A DNA stretch of 64,000 nt from Gammaproteobacteria bacterium (GTDB taxonomy: Bacteria; Pseudomonadota; Gammaproteobacteria; Burkholderiales; Burkholderiaceae_C): NCBI GenBank assembly GCA_018828125.1, contig JAHJWB010000001.1, positions 558,001 to 622,000 of the forward strand, given 5' to 3'. Shown here in pieces: positions 9,194-18,059 of this stretch (position 1 is the first letter of the stretch; each line of letters starts with the position of its first letter). The position numbers were made by a program, and so were the translations under genes. The notes below the pieces were generated by a model, which saw nothing but the letters and a program-made list of their open reading frames with translations, was not told where the DNA came from and did not search any database.

Positions 9194-10309
9194 TCAGGCA
9201 AATACGCCTGCGGTGTCCTGCATACGGCTTGATACTTCGCCCAAGTGGTGCAGCGTGTCGCCAAAGGCCACTTCAAGTTGGGTGAGCTTCTTGAAATAGT
9301 GGCTCACGATGTACTCGTCCGTCACGCCGATGCCGCCATGCAGTTGCACGGCCTGCTGGCCCACAAAGCGCATCGACTGGCCCAGTTGCACCTTGGCGCG
9401 GGCCATGGCACGGCGGCGTTCGTCGGCGGGGGCGCCCAGCTTCAGGCTGGCGTAGTAGCTCATCGAGCGGGCCAGCTCCAGCTGCATCTTCATGTCGGCC
9501 ACGCGATGGCGCAGCGCCTGGAAGCTGGCAATGAACACGCCGAACTGCTTGCGCTGGTTCATGTATTCGACGGTGATGGCCACGGTTTTGTCCATCACGC
9601 CTACAGCCTCGGCGCAGGTGGCGGCAATGCCGGTGTCCACCGCCAGTTCCAGCGCGGCCAGGCCGTCGGTGGTGATCAGCGTGGCGGGGGCGTTGGCCAG
9701 CTTCACTTCAGCGGCACGGCTGCCGTCCTGGGTGACGTAGCCTTGTGTGGTCACGCCGCTGGCCGTGCGCTCGACGAGGAACAGGGCGATTTTTCCGTCC
9801 AGCTGCGCGGGCACGATGAACGCATCGGCCTTGTCACCGGCAGCTACTACGCTTTTGATAGCTGTTACCGCATATCCAGATTGCGCTGGGGCCGCTTTTG
9901 CCTCGCACACATCTAGGCGGTAGCGCGCCTTGCGCTCCTGCTGGGCCAGCACCACCAGGGCCTCGCCGCTGGCCACGCGGGGCAGCCAGGCCGATTGCAG
10001 GTCGGCCGGTGCGTAGTGGCTCAGCACGCTGCTGGCCATGAAGGCCTGTGCGATGGGCTCCAGCACCATGCCGCGGCCCAGCTCCTCGGCCACCACCATG
10101 GCGTCGATGGCGCCCTGGCCCATGCCGTCATGGGCTTCGGGCACGGTCAGTGCGGTCAGGCCCAGCTCGGCCAGTTCGTTCCAGGCGGCACGGTCAAAAC
10201 CGCCCGCGGCCACGGCTGCGCGGCGGCGCTCGAACGTATAGCCTTTATCCACCCACTTGCGCACGGCGTCGCGCAGTTGTTCCTGGTCGTCAGAAAAATC
10301 GAAATCCAT
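9194..10309 (-). CDS. Acyl-CoA dehydrogenase, PimD-like small subunit
   Basis: A 371-residue FAD-dependent acyl-CoA dehydrogenase with the usual three parts: N-terminal helices (MDFDFSDDQEQLRDAVRKW), a central beta domain and C-terminal helices with QLHGGIGVTDEY. It best fits the small subunit of pimeloyl-CoA dehydrogenase-type pairs. It is preceded by the large-subunit-like gene with only 24 bp between them and has AGGAGA before its start, so the two are probably translated together as a heteromer. Residues about 136-157, in the middle beta domain, are encoded by a copy of the dispersed repeat (9842-9902) read in antisense. This replaces a normally conserved stretch before KSVV. Substrate (dicarboxyl- or long-chain acyl-CoA) is inferred only. 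Confidence 0.88.
   Translation of the reverse strand: MDFDFSDDQEQLRDAVRKWVDKGYTFERRRAAVAAGGFDRAAWNELAELGLTALTVPEAHDGMGQGAIDAMVVAEELGRGMVLEPIAQAFMASSVLSHYAPADLQSAWLPRVASGEALVVLAQQERKARYRLDVCEAKAAPAQSGYAVTAIKSVVAAGDKADAFIVPAQLDGKIALFLVERTASGVTTQGYVTQDGSRAAEVKLANAPATLITTDGLAALELAVDTGIAATCAEAVGVMDKTVAITVEYMNQRKQFGVFIASFQALRHRVADMKMQLELARSMSYYASLKLGAPADERRRAMARAKVQLGQSMRFVGQQAVQLHGGIGVTDEYIVSHYFKKLTQLEVAFGDTLHHLGEVSSRMQDTAGVFA
9842..9902 (+). repeat. Dispersed repeat, copy 2, inside an acyl-CoA dehydrogenase gene
   Basis: Reads GCTACTAC-GCTTTTGATAGCT, then CGCATATCCAGAT, then GCGCTGGGGCC. It aligns with the intergenic copy at 36474-36531 over about 57 positions with roughly 70% identity by eye. 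It lies within the coding frame of the gene on the opposite strand and leaves that frame open. Confidence 0.65.
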
Positions 10310-10333
10310 GTTCTTGTCTCCTGGAACTTGGGT

Positions 10334-11515
10334 TCAGCCGAGGACGGTCTGAGCCACGATGTTGCGTTGGACCTCGTTCGAACCGCCGTAGATGGTGGTC
10401 TTGCGCAGGTTGAAGTAGGTGGAAGCCAGCGGCGCGTTGGCGGTGACACCGCCCGGGAAGTCTCCCTGCCAGCCGGCCTCCATGGCCTCTTCGATGAAAG
10501 GCATGGCAAACGGGCCGGCGGCCAGCATCATCAGTTCGGCGTAGCGCTGCTGGATCTCGCTGCCCTTGATCTTGAGAAGGCCTGCAATGTCGAGCGAGTT
10601 CTTGCCCGTTTTCTCTGCGGACAACACGCGAAGTACCATCATTTCCAGCGCCACGATGTCCACTTCGAGCAGGGCGATCTGGTCGCGGAAGCGCTGGTCG
10701 TCCCACACGCCTTCGGTCTTGGCGATGCGCTTCAGGCGCTCCAGCTCGCGCTTGCTGCGGTTCACGTCGGCGATGTTGGTGCGCTCGTGGCTCAGCAGGT
10801 GCTTGGCGTATGTCCAGCCCTTGTTCTCTTCACCGATCAGGTTTTCTGCGGGCACTTCGACGTTGTCGAAGAACACTTCGTTCACTTCGCACTCGCCGTC
10901 CAGCAGCTTGATGGGGCGCACGGTGACGCCCTTGGACTTCATGTCCAGCAGCAGAAAGGAGATGCCGGTCTGTGGCTTGCCCTCGGTGCTGGTGCGCACC
11001 AGGTTGAACATCCAGTCGCCGTGCTGGCCCAGCGTGGTCCAGGTCTTCTGGCCGTTGACGATGTACTTGTCGCCCACGCGTTCGGCGCGGGTCTTGACCG
11101 ATGCCAGGTCTGAGCCCGAGCCGGGTTCGGAGTAGCCCTGGCTCCACCACACTTCGCCGCTGGCGATGCCGGGCAAAAAGCGCTTTTGCTGCTCGGCGTT
11201 GCCAAACGCCATGATCACCGGGGCCACCATCACGGGGCCGAAGGGGATGATGCGCGGTGCGCCGGCGAGCGCGCATTCTTCTTCAAACAGGTGTTTCTGA
11301 ACTGCCGTCCAGCCGGGGCCGCCGAACTCCTTGGGCCAGCCAAAACCCAGCCAGCCCTTTTTGCCCAGGATCTTGGCCCAGCCCTGCATGTCCTCGCGGG
11401 TCAGGCGCAGGGCGTTGTGCACCTTGTGCGAAATTTCCTTGGGAAGGTTGGCGTGAACCCATGCGCGAACTTCTTCGCGGAAGGCCTGTTCTTCGGGGGT
11501 GAATGCGAGATCCAT
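10334..11515 (-). CDS. Acyl-CoA dehydrogenase, PimC-like large subunit
   Basis: A 393-residue acyl-CoA dehydrogenase. Visible family features are MDLAFTPEEQAFREEVRAW, the flavin/substrate segment YSEPGSGSDLASVKT, GQKTWTTLGQHGDW in the beta domain, and the C-terminal IYGGSNEVQRNIVA. The position that carries the catalytic glutamate in medium-chain enzymes (YEG) is YGG here, as in several other subfamilies, so the base may lie elsewhere or in the partner. It pairs with the PimD-like gene 24 bp downstream. No CoA ligase or thiolase lies next to them, so the pathway cannot be named. PimC-type assignment is by similarity of the pair. Confidence 0.88.
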   Translation of the reverse strand: MDLAFTPEEQAFREEVRAWVHANLPKEISHKVHNALRLTREDMQGWAKILGKKGWLGFGWPKEFGGPGWTAVQKHLFEEECALAGAPRIIPFGPVMVAPVIMAFGNAEQQKRFLPGIASGEVWWSQGYSEPGSGSDLASVKTRAERVGDKYIVNGQKTWTTLGQHGDWMFNLVRTSTEGKPQTGISFLLLDMKSKGVTVRPIKLLDGECEVNEVFFDNVEVPAENLIGEENKGWTYAKHLLSHERTNIADVNRSKRELERLKRIAKTEGVWDDQRFRDQIALLEVDIVALEMMVLRVLSAEKTGKNSLDIAGLLKIKGSEIQQRYAELMMLAAGPFAMPFIEEAMEAGWQGDFPGGVTANAPLASTYFNLRKTTIYGGSNEVQRNIVAQTVLG

Positions 11516-11562
11516 GCGGTGCGTCTCCTAGTGATCCCGCATTTGTAGCACGGTCGTTCGTT

Positions 11563-12267
11563 TTATTCCTGTCCGGGTGGCGACATGGGAGCGCTATCCG
11601 GGGGAATTCCCAGTTCTGAACACAGCCGCTGCACGGTGGCTCGCAGGCTGGCCACGTCTGCCTCCAGCGCTTCCATCCGGGCCTGCATCGCAGCAGATGC
11701 GCCTGCGCTTGCCGACGCATGCCCGTTGCCGACGGGGGAAGTCACATCCACCGGGCCGCACATCAGGTGGGCCCAGCGCTGTTCGCGGGCGCCGGGGGCG
11801 CGGGGCAATTGCACGACCAGTGGGCCGCCTTTTTCCGCGCTGCGTTCCTGCAGTTCGTCCAGAAAGCCTTCGACCGACGAAATGTCGGCAAACCGGTACC
11901 AGCGCTCGGAGTTGATGCGCAATTCGCCCGCTGTTTGCGGCCCGCGCAAGATCAGCAGGCCCAGCAACACAGCGGATTGCTCGGGCACACCGACGCCGCG
12001 CTGAAAGTTGTGCTCCCACCGGGTGGTGCGGCTGCCGCTGCTTTCAAAGGCCAGAGTCAGCAGCTTGAGCGAATCCAGGGCCTCCTGCGCCTCGGCGTCG
12101 CTCAGGCTCATGACCGGGTCGCGGCTGGTCTTCTGGTTGCAGCCAGTGAGCAGACCGTTGAGCGACATGGGGTAGCTGTCGGGCACTGTGCGGGCCTTCT
12201 CCATGAGGGTCGCGAGCACGCGGGCTTCGTTGGGGGTGAGGGGGCGGGTGGCAGGATCGAAGGGCAT
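11563..12267 (-). CDS. YceH-like DUF480 protein
   Basis: A 234-residue protein beginning [20 protein letters not shown]. The DUF480/YceH core (about 5-180) includes [30 protein letters not shown] and [14 protein letters not shown], which form a tandem winged-helix fold. The C-terminus has a coiled coil ([19 protein letters not shown]). Cellular role is unknown; some homologues affect envelope or motility phenotypes. A much longer in-frame extension upstream of 12267 was rejected because it runs antisense through purN. The start lies only 21 bp from the divergent purN start. That gap holds a GGATAATCC element that may serve as -10 for both genes. Confidence 0.85.
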   Translation of the reverse strand: MPFDPATRPLTPNEARVLATLMEKARTVPDSYPMSLNGLLTGCNQKTSRDPVMSLSDAEAQEALDSLKLLTLAFESSGSRTTRWEHNFQRGVGVPEQSAVLLGLLILRGPQTAGELRINSERWYRFADISSVEGFLDELQERSAEKGGPLVVQLPRAPGAREQRWAHLMCGPVDVTSPVGNGHASASAGASAAMQARMEALEADVASLRATVQRLCSELGIPPDSAPMSPPGQE

Positions 12268-12288
12268 GGCTGGGATAATCCGGTGCAA
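12268..12288. promoter_or_regulatory. Candidate bidirectional promoter between yceH-like gene and purN
   Basis: The 21-bp gap contains TGGGATAAT (12271-12279), an extended -10 (TGn plus GATAAT) for purN whose hexamer ends 9 nt before the purN ATG. On the opposite strand the same bases read GATTAT (12280-12275), ending 7 nt before the start of the yceH-like gene. No Shine-Dalgarno sequence fits on either side and no good -35 was found. Both messages would be leaderless or nearly so. Confidence 0.45.
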
Positions 12289-12870
12289 ATGAAGAACATC
12301 GTGATTTTGATCTCTGGCGGCGGTTCCAACATGGCGACCATCGTGCGGACGGCACAACAAGAAAATTGGGAGCAGCGCTACGGCGCCCGCGTGGCGGCTG
12401 TGGTCAGCAACAAGCCCGATGCCGCTGGGCTGGTGTTTGCACGGGAGCAGGGTATTGCCGCCGAGGCGCTGGACCACAAGGCGTTTGCCAGTCGCGAAGC
12501 GTTTGACGCGGAACTGGCCGCGACCATCGACCGCCACCAGCCTGCGCTGGTGGTATTGGCGGGGTTCATGCGCATCCTCACGCCGGGTTTTGTTGCGCAC
12601 TACGCCGGGCGGCTCATCAACATCCACCCCTCGCTGCTCCCCGCGTTCACCGGGCTGCACACCCACCAGCGGGCCATCGATGCGGGCTGCAAGTTTGCGG
12701 GGGTGACGGTGCATCAGGTGACGGCCGAGCTGGACGTGGGCCCTATCCTGGACCAAGCGGTGGTGCCCGTGCTGCCGGGTGACACGGCCGAAACCCTGGC
12801 GGCCCGCGTGCTCACGCAGGAGCATGTGATCTACCCGCGTGCCGTCCGCGCGCTGGTGCAGACGCTCTAG
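12289..12870 (+). CDS. purN: Phosphoribosylglycinamide formyltransferase (GAR transformylase)
   Basis: A 193-residue enzyme of purine synthesis that transfers a formyl group from 10-formyltetrahydrofolate to GAR. The phosphate loop ISGGGSNM is near the N-terminus. The catalytic block MRILTPGFV ... [17 protein letters not shown] supplies the Asn, His and folate-binding residues, and [18 protein letters not shown] gives the catalytic Asp. Length is normal for PurN. Earlier in-frame codons (back to 11719) were rejected because they run antisense through the yceH-like gene. There is no Shine-Dalgarno sequence; a -10-like GATAAT ends 9 nt before the ATG, suggesting a near-leaderless transcript. 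Confidence 0.95.
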   Translation: MKNIVILISGGGSNMATIVRTAQQENWEQRYGARVAAVVSNKPDAAGLVFAREQGIAAEALDHKAFASREAFDAELAATIDRHQPALVVLAGFMRILTPGFVAHYAGRLINIHPSLLPAFTGLHTHQRAIDAGCKFAGVTVHQVTAELDVGPILDQAVVPVLPGDTAETLAARVLTQEHVIYPRAVRALVQTL

Positions 12871-12901
12871 GTCAGAGCACCCCGCAGCGCCTTGCGGGGT
12901 A

Positions 12902-12953
12902 TTTGCTATTAAATGTATAGCTATAAGCGCTTGATATATAAGCGCTAGAACCT
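12902..12953 (+). repeat. Dispersed two-hairpin repeat, copy 3 (intergenic)
   Basis: The cleanest copy. Stem 1 is GCTAT (12905-12909) with ATAGC (12917-12921). Stem 2 is AAGCGCTT (12925-12932) with AAGCGCT (12940-12946), followed by AGA. It lies between convergent purN and the DUF1653 gene. Confidence 0.8.
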
Positions 12954-12961
12954 GTTTTTAT

Positions 12962-13222
12962 CTAAATTTCTGAAGGTGCGACATCGTCAGCGCATTTCTC
13001 GAACCGTGGCCGCAGCACGCCGTCGATGACCACCTGCTCTTCAAACATTGCGGCCGGGCGCACCCACAAGCCCCGTTGACCATAAAGCGCGCGGTACAGC
13101 GTCATGGATTCGAGCGTTTCGCTGTGGCGCACGGTGTCGATCACTTCGTAGAGCATGCCCTTGTAGTGGCGGTACAGGCCGGGTGGGGTGCGGATGATAG
13201 TGGGCAGGTCGTCGTCGGTCAT
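12962..13222 (-). CDS. DUF1653 small protein
   Basis: An 86-residue soluble protein. The segment PGLYRHYKGMLYEVIDTVRH, the following SETLESMTLYRALYG and the later LWVRPAAMFEEQV are typical of the DUF1653 family, which are small beta-rich proteins of unknown function sometimes fused to or found near metabolic enzymes. It is convergent with purN, separated from it by a copy of the dispersed repeat, and divergent from the M48 protease gene downstream (about 70 bp between starts). Family assignment is confident; no role can be given. Confidence 0.8.
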   Translation of the reverse strand: MTDDDLPTIIRTPPGLYRHYKGMLYEVIDTVRHSETLESMTLYRALYGQRGLWVRPAAMFEEQVVIDGVLRPRFEKCADDVAPSEI

Positions 13223-13290
13223 GGGGCGTAGCTGATTGAGTGGTTAGGATGGCGGCTGCTAAAAATCAATACTAAGAGGGAGGGGCGCCC

Positions 13291-15144
13291 GTGGATCAGG
13301 CAGATTTTGTGCACATGGTGCGCATGAGCGAGCATGCCAGTGCCGACAACAGCCGTGCGTACCGCCGCAGTGTGGCCGCGTTTGCGGCGCTGGGCTATGC
13401 GTGGGTGCTGGGCTGCCTGGGGCTGGCCGTGGGCATTTTGCTGTGGATCGTGCCGCAGGTGCTGCAGGGGCGCTTCCGGTTTGCCATGGTATGGCTGCTG
13501 CTGGGCGCGGCGGGCTTGTTGTGGGTGAGCCTGCGGGCGCTTTGGGTTCGGCTGGACGAGCCAGAAGGGGTGGAGATCACGGCGCTGGAGGCGCCCGAGT
13601 TGTTTGAGGCCCTGGAGCGCATTCGCCGCAAGATCAAGGGCCCCCCCATCCACAAAGTCACATTGAACGACGAGTTCAATGCCAGCATTCAGCAGACGCC
13701 CAAATTCGGCCTGTTGGGCGGTGCCGTCAACCACTTGAGCGTTGGCCTGCCGCTGTTGATGGCGCTCGACCGGCCGCGCTTTCTGGCCGTGCTGGCCCAC
13801 GAATATGGACATCTGCGGGGAGATCATGGCCGGTTTCGCGCCTGGATCTACCGCACGCGCCTGTCGTGGATGCGCCTGAACCGCAGCCTGGCCGACGACG
13901 AAGGCCCTGTGGCTGCGGCCACGCAGGCTTTCATGCGGTGGTACTTCCCGCGTTTTTTTGCTAAGACTTTTGCGTTGGCCCGCCAGGACGAGTACGAGGC
14001 CGACCGCATTGCGGGCAAGCTGTTGGGCCGCGATGTGATGGCCGCTGCGCTGGCCGAGATCAAGATCCGCGGCGCATCGCTGCACGCAGAGTTCTGGGGC
14101 AACCACTGGTGTGCAGCCGCGGGCAATCCATTGCCCGTGGGCCCGTATCGCAGCATGCGCCGGTATCTGGCCTTGGCGCCGGACGCAGCATTTGCCAACG
14201 ACGCGCTGCGCCAGGCGCTCAAGCGCCTGAGCAGTGTGGACGATACCCATCCGGGCCTGCGCGATCGCATTGAGGCGCTGGACGCCACGCCCACCTTGCC
14301 CGACTGGTCGCGTGGCAATGCCCTGGCCCTGTTGGGCGATGAGGCCAAGCGCTGGGTCAAACACTTCGACAAACAATGGTGCCGAGACAATGCCTCGGAA
14401 TGGAAGCAGCACCATGCGTGGTTGGTCCGTGTGCGTGCACGGGCCGAAGCCCTGGCCGCATCGACATCCCAGAGCAATGCGGCCGAGCTGGTAGAGCTGG
14501 CCCGCCTCAAACGCCATCTCGACCCCCACGCTGATGTGCGTGCGCTGTATGCACTGACACTGGAGCGCAGCCCTGAGCACCCCGAGGCCCTGCGCGGGCT
14601 CGTCACCTGTCTGCCGGAGGATGACCGCGACGGCAAACTCTTGCTGCTGCACAGGGTGTGGGAGGCCGGAAGCAACGATCGCTACTGGGCCGCACGCACC
14701 GCACTGGCCGAGCTGGAGACCCCGCGCATGGGGATGGACCACGACGCGGCGGCCTTCAAGCAGTGGCGCAAACGACTGGAGCGCGCGCAAGAGTCGGAAG
14801 AGCGAGCGTGGGAGGAGTTGTCAGGCACCTCATTCTTCAGCCAGATCGCGCGGCATGATCTGAGTGCCTTCGAACTGGCCGAACTCCAGTCAGAACTGGC
14901 CCGCTGTGCGCCTCTGACCCGCTGCTGGTTGGTGCGCAAGAATCTGCGAGAGCATCCGCAGCGGCGCGCGTATCTGGTGTTTGTGGAACTGCCCGGCCTC
15001 GACGATGAAAGCCGCTACCACCTGTGTCGTTCCATGGAGCGCAATCTGAGCCTGCCCGGCCCTGCGCTCGCGCTGTGGGCGGGTGAGTCCCCCAGCCTGA
15101 AAGAGATTCAGCGTTATGCGTTTGAGCCGGTCTACACGCGTTGA
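13291..15144 (+). CDS. Membrane-anchored M48-family zinc metalloprotease
   Basis: A 617-residue protein starting at a GTG preceded by GGAGGGG with 6 nt spacing. Two N-terminal membrane helices (about 30-55 and 60-82) are followed by the peptidase domain. It has the zinc motif HEYGH (H170-H174) in VLAHEYGHLRGDH, and the third ligand glutamate in EYEADRIAG about 65 residues later. The C-terminal 250 residues are helical with TPR-like spacing (LYALTLERSPEHPEALRGL). M48 proteases of this layout are thought to act in envelope quality control, but substrate is unknown. It is divergent from the DUF1653 gene. Confidence 0.85.
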   Translation: MDQADFVHMVRMSEHASADNSRAYRRSVAAFAALGYAWVLGCLGLAVGILLWIVPQVLQGRFRFAMVWLLLGAAGLLWVSLRALWVRLDEPEGVEITALEAPELFEALERIRRKIKGPPIHKVTLNDEFNASIQQTPKFGLLGGAVNHLSVGLPLLMALDRPRFLAVLAHEYGHLRGDHGRFRAWIYRTRLSWMRLNRSLADDEGPVAAATQAFMRWYFPRFFAKTFALARQDEYEADRIAGKLLGRDVMAAALAEIKIRGASLHAEFWGNHWCAAAGNPLPVGPYRSMRRYLALAPDAAFANDALRQALKRLSSVDDTHPGLRDRIEALDATPTLPDWSRGNALALLGDEAKRWVKHFDKQWCRDNASEWKQHHAWLVRVRARAEALAASTSQSNAAELVELARLKRHLDPHADVRALYALTLERSPEHPEALRGLVTCLPEDDRDGKLLLLHRVWEAGSNDRYWAARTALAELETPRMGMDHDAAAFKQWRKRLERAQESEERAWEELSGTSFFSQIARHDLSAFELAELQSELARCAPLTRCWLVRKNLREHPQRRAYLVFVELPGLDDESRYHLCRSMERNLSLPGPALALWAGESPSLKEIQRYAFEPVYTR

Positions 15145-15177
15145 TTGACAGCTTTTTGTTCGTCCCTTTCTTCTCTG

Positions 15178-15231
15178 CGCCAGGCCGCCGGTGGCGTCCG
15201 CCTTCGGGGGATGACGCGAAGCGACTCAGGG
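15178..15231. repeat. GC-rich intergenic element of a type I recall from comamonad genomes
   Basis: Between the M48 gene and the RsmB-like gene: CAGGCCGCCGGTGGCGTCC, then CTTCGGGGGATGACGCGAAG and CGACTCAGGGGG. I recall very similar stretches in many intergenic positions of Acidovorax and relatives. Only one copy is present here, so repeat status is from memory, not from this sequence. Confidence 0.4.
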
Positions 15232-15247
15232 GGTGGACAATACGGGG

Positions 15248-16522
15248 ATGCATCCCAAAGTTCTCTTAGACGCCTGCGCTGAACTCGTCAGGCTCACCCT
15301 CACGTTTGAACACCCCGCCGACGCGGTGGTGTCACGTTTCTTCCGCGACAACCGGGGCCTTGGTCCCCGCGAGCGCGCCACGCTGGCCGAAACGGTCTAT
15401 ACCGTGCTGCGCAAAAAACTGTTGTTTGACCACATGGCCCCATCGGGCTCGGGCCCCAAAGAGCGCCGACTGGCCATTTTGGGCTTTTATGGTTCGCGCG
15501 ATTTCCTCAATGGTGCCCTCACCGATCAGGAGAAAAACTGGTTGGACCAGTGCGACGCCGTGAAACCTGATGACCTGATGGAGCGCCACCGCCACAACCT
15601 GCCCGAATGGCTGGTCAAGCCCCTCAAGGACCAATTGGGCACGGGGTTTTGGCCCCTGGTGGAGAGTTTGGCCCAGAGCGCCCCGCTGGACTTGCGTGTC
15701 AATGCCCTCAAGGACAAGCGTGCCGATGTGCAAAAAGAACTGGCCAAGGCCGGCATCAAGGCCAGCCCCACGCCGTACTCTCCCTGGGGGCTGCGCATTG
15801 ACGACAAGCCTGCGCTGACCAAGCTGGACGCATTTACGCGTGGTGCCGTCGAAGTGCAGGACGAAGGCTCTCAACTGCTGGCACTTTTGCTCGACGCCAA
15901 GCGTGGGGAGATGGTGGTGGACTTCTGTGCGGGCGCGGGGGGTAAGACGCTGGCGATCGGCGCGGGAATGCGCAGCACCGGGCGGCTGTACGCCTTCGAC
16001 GTGTCGGCCCATCGTTTGGATGCCTTGAAGCCCCGTCTGGCCCGCAGTGGTCTGTCGAACGTGCATCCTGCCGCCATTGCGCATGAACGCGATGAGCGCG
16101 TCAAGCGTCTGGTGGGCAAGATTGACCGCGTGCTGGTCGATGCGCCTTGTTCGGGCCTGGGTACGCTTCGGCGCAATCCTGATCTCAAGTGGCGCCAATC
16201 GGCCAAGGCGGTGGAAGAGCTGGTCGCGAAACAAACCGCCATCCTTGACAGTGCTGCGCGTCTGCTCAAGCCGGGTGGCCGCTTGGTATATGCCACCTGT
16301 AGCATCTTGCCGCAGGAAAACGAGGCCATCGCCGAGGCCTTTGGCGCGGCGCACCCTGATTTCGAATGGGTGGACGCGGGCGAACTGCTCGAACAGCTCA
16401 AGGTGGAAGGCGCCCAGGGCCTGTGCAGCGGGGGAGAGTCCGGCAGTAGATATCTGCGCCTTTGGCCCCATATCCACCAGACAGATGGATTTTTTGCCGC
16501 TGTTTGGAGTAAAAAGAGCTGA
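15248..16522 (+). CDS. RsmB/NOP-family RNA (cytosine-5) methyltransferase
   Basis: A 424-residue SAM-dependent RNA methyltransferase. The N-terminal helical part (about 1-130) resembles the NusB-like RNA-binding domain of RsmB. The catalytic domain shows VDFCAGAGGKTLAIG (SAM motif I), the motif IV cysteine in VDAPCSGLGTLRRNPDLKW, and the motif VI cysteine in YATCSILPQENE. The two cysteines are the usual resolving and catalytic residues. The probable substrate is cytosine in 16S rRNA, but the exact position is unproven. A GTG at 15233 is an alternative start. ATG 15248 was chosen, with a -10-like GACAAT ending 6 nt upstream. Confidence 0.88.
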   Translation: MHPKVLLDACAELVRLTLTFEHPADAVVSRFFRDNRGLGPRERATLAETVYTVLRKKLLFDHMAPSGSGPKERRLAILGFYGSRDFLNGALTDQEKNWLDQCDAVKPDDLMERHRHNLPEWLVKPLKDQLGTGFWPLVESLAQSAPLDLRVNALKDKRADVQKELAKAGIKASPTPYSPWGLRIDDKPALTKLDAFTRGAVEVQDEGSQLLALLLDAKRGEMVVDFCAGAGGKTLAIGAGMRSTGRLYAFDVSAHRLDALKPRLARSGLSNVHPAAIAHERDERVKRLVGKIDRVLVDAPCSGLGTLRRNPDLKWRQSAKAVEELVAKQTAILDSAARLLKPGGRLVYATCSILPQENEAIAEAFGAAHPDFEWVDAGELLEQLKVEGAQGLCSGGESGSRYLRLWPHIHQTDGFFAAVWSKKS

Positions 16523-16655
16523 GTTACACCTCTGAAGACGTGAAATCAATGTAAATGCTGTGGATACTCCCGAATTTTTTGGTGGGTGCCACTCTAGAAT
16601 CAGACGCCCGGTCCGTTGGTGAGCGGGATATCTGTTGAAGTAAGGCTTTTTGACT

Positions 16656-17870
16656 ATGCTGTTACCCGATTGGGCTGTGCTGAACGCTGCCATTGACTGG
16701 CTGGGCCATGGGTTGTGGAACCTGGCCTGGTGGCAGGTGATTCTGTATACCCTGGCAACCACCCACATCACCATTGCCGCAGTCACGATTTTTCTGCACC
16801 GCGCCCAGGCGCATCGCGCGCTCGACCTGCACGCCATTCCGTCGCACTTTTTCCGTTTCTGGCTGTGGATTGGCACGGGCATGGTCACCAAGGAATGGGT
16901 GGCCATTCACCGTAAGCACCACGCCAAGTGCGAAACCGTGGACGACCCTCACAGCCCCCAGACCCGTGGGCTGGACACCGTGATGTGGCGCGGCGCCGAG
17001 TTGTACCGCGCCGAGTCCAAGAACCTGGAGACGATGAAGAAGTTCGGCCATGGCACGCCCGATGACTGGATGGAGCGCAACGTCTATACCCGCTACGGTT
17101 GGCAAGGCGTGGGCCTCATGTTGATTCTGAATCTGGCGCTGTTTGGCGCGCTGGGTGCCGCCGTGTGGGCCGTACAAATGCTGTGGATTCCCTTCTGGGC
17201 TGCAGGTGTGGTCAATGGCGTGGGGCACTACTGGGGCTATCGCAACTTTGAAGCCCAGGATGCCAGCACCAATCTGTCCCCCTGGGGCCTCATCATTGGC
17301 GGAGAAGAACTGCACAACAATCACCACACCTATCCCACTTCGGCCAAGTTCTCTGTCAAGCCGTATGAGTTTGATATTGGCTGGGCCTACATCAGCGTGA
17401 TGAAGAAAATAGGCTGGGCGACGGTTAAGAAGGTGCCGCCCAAGTTGCAATTGGGCGATGTGAAGCCGGTGGCCGATGAAAAAACCCTGGAAGCCCTGAT
17501 CGCCAATCGTTACGAAGTGATGGCGGGCTATGCACGGGGTGTGCGCCAGGCCTGCAGGGAAGAGATTGCCGCGTTGCAGGCGCGTCAGGCGGATGCTTCG
17601 GTGCTGAAGGCAGCCAAGCGCTGGTTGCACCGTGATGCTGAAAAGGTGCCCGCAGTGGCCCTGCCGCAACTCGCGCAGGCCCGCGCTGCGCATCCAGCGC
17701 TGGACAAAATGGTGATCATGCGTGAAGAACTGCGGCAGTTGTGGCTCAACACTTCTCAGTCTCGCGAGCAACTCACGGCCGATTTGCAGGTCTGGTGCCG
17801 TCGAGCGGAGGAAAGCGGGATTGCTGCGTTGAGGGATTTTTCGATCAGCCTGCGTGCCGCGCGCGCCTGA
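16656..17870 (+). CDS. Membrane fatty acid desaturase (acyl-CoA/acyl-lipid delta-9 type)
   Basis: A 404-residue integral membrane di-iron desaturase. The three histidine boxes are H48RAQAH53, H85RKHH89 and H220NNHH224, separated by hydrophobic segments at about 27-47, 62-80, 150-172 and 175-195. It inserts a double bond into a fatty acyl chain using oxygen and an electron donor. The C-terminal 150 residues are soluble, helical and longer than in minimal desaturases (VRQACREEIAALQARQAD). ATG 16656 was preferred to the upstream TTG at 16650. A strong terminator follows directly at 17900-17940, so it is probably a single-gene unit. Confidence 0.9.
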   Translation: MLLPDWAVLNAAIDWLGHGLWNLAWWQVILYTLATTHITIAAVTIFLHRAQAHRALDLHAIPSHFFRFWLWIGTGMVTKEWVAIHRKHHAKCETVDDPHSPQTRGLDTVMWRGAELYRAESKNLETMKKFGHGTPDDWMERNVYTRYGWQGVGLMLILNLALFGALGAAVWAVQMLWIPFWAAGVVNGVGHYWGYRNFEAQDASTNLSPWGLIIGGEELHNNHHTYPTSAKFSVKPYEFDIGWAYISVMKKIGWATVKKVPPKLQLGDVKPVADEKTLEALIANRYEVMAGYARGVRQACREEIAALQARQADASVLKAAKRWLHRDAEKVPAVALPQLAQARAAHPALDKMVIMREELRQLWLNTSQSREQLTADLQVWCRRAEESGIAALRDFSISLRAARA

Positions 17871-17899
17871 CGAACCGATTCGCTGTAGATACAACCTCT

Positions 17900-17940
17900 A
17901 AAAAGCCGCTGCGGGCACATGGCCTGCAGCGGCTTTTTTT
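17900..17940. terminator. Strong bidirectional rho-independent terminator after the desaturase
   Basis: Stem arms AAAAAGCCGCTGC (17900-17912) and GCAGCGGCTTTTTTT (17926-17940) around a 13-nt loop. A T-run follows on the plus strand and an A-run precedes the stem. Confidence 0.92.
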
Positions 17941-18059
17941 GTGCCAGCACGATGGTCGCCAAATCTTCTGGCGATATCCCATCGTTGGCCGGGTGGGCCG
18001 TTTCATTGCACGGGCGCTGTCGAAGGTCTCTGCCTCACAGCTGTTGGAACTGACCCAAT

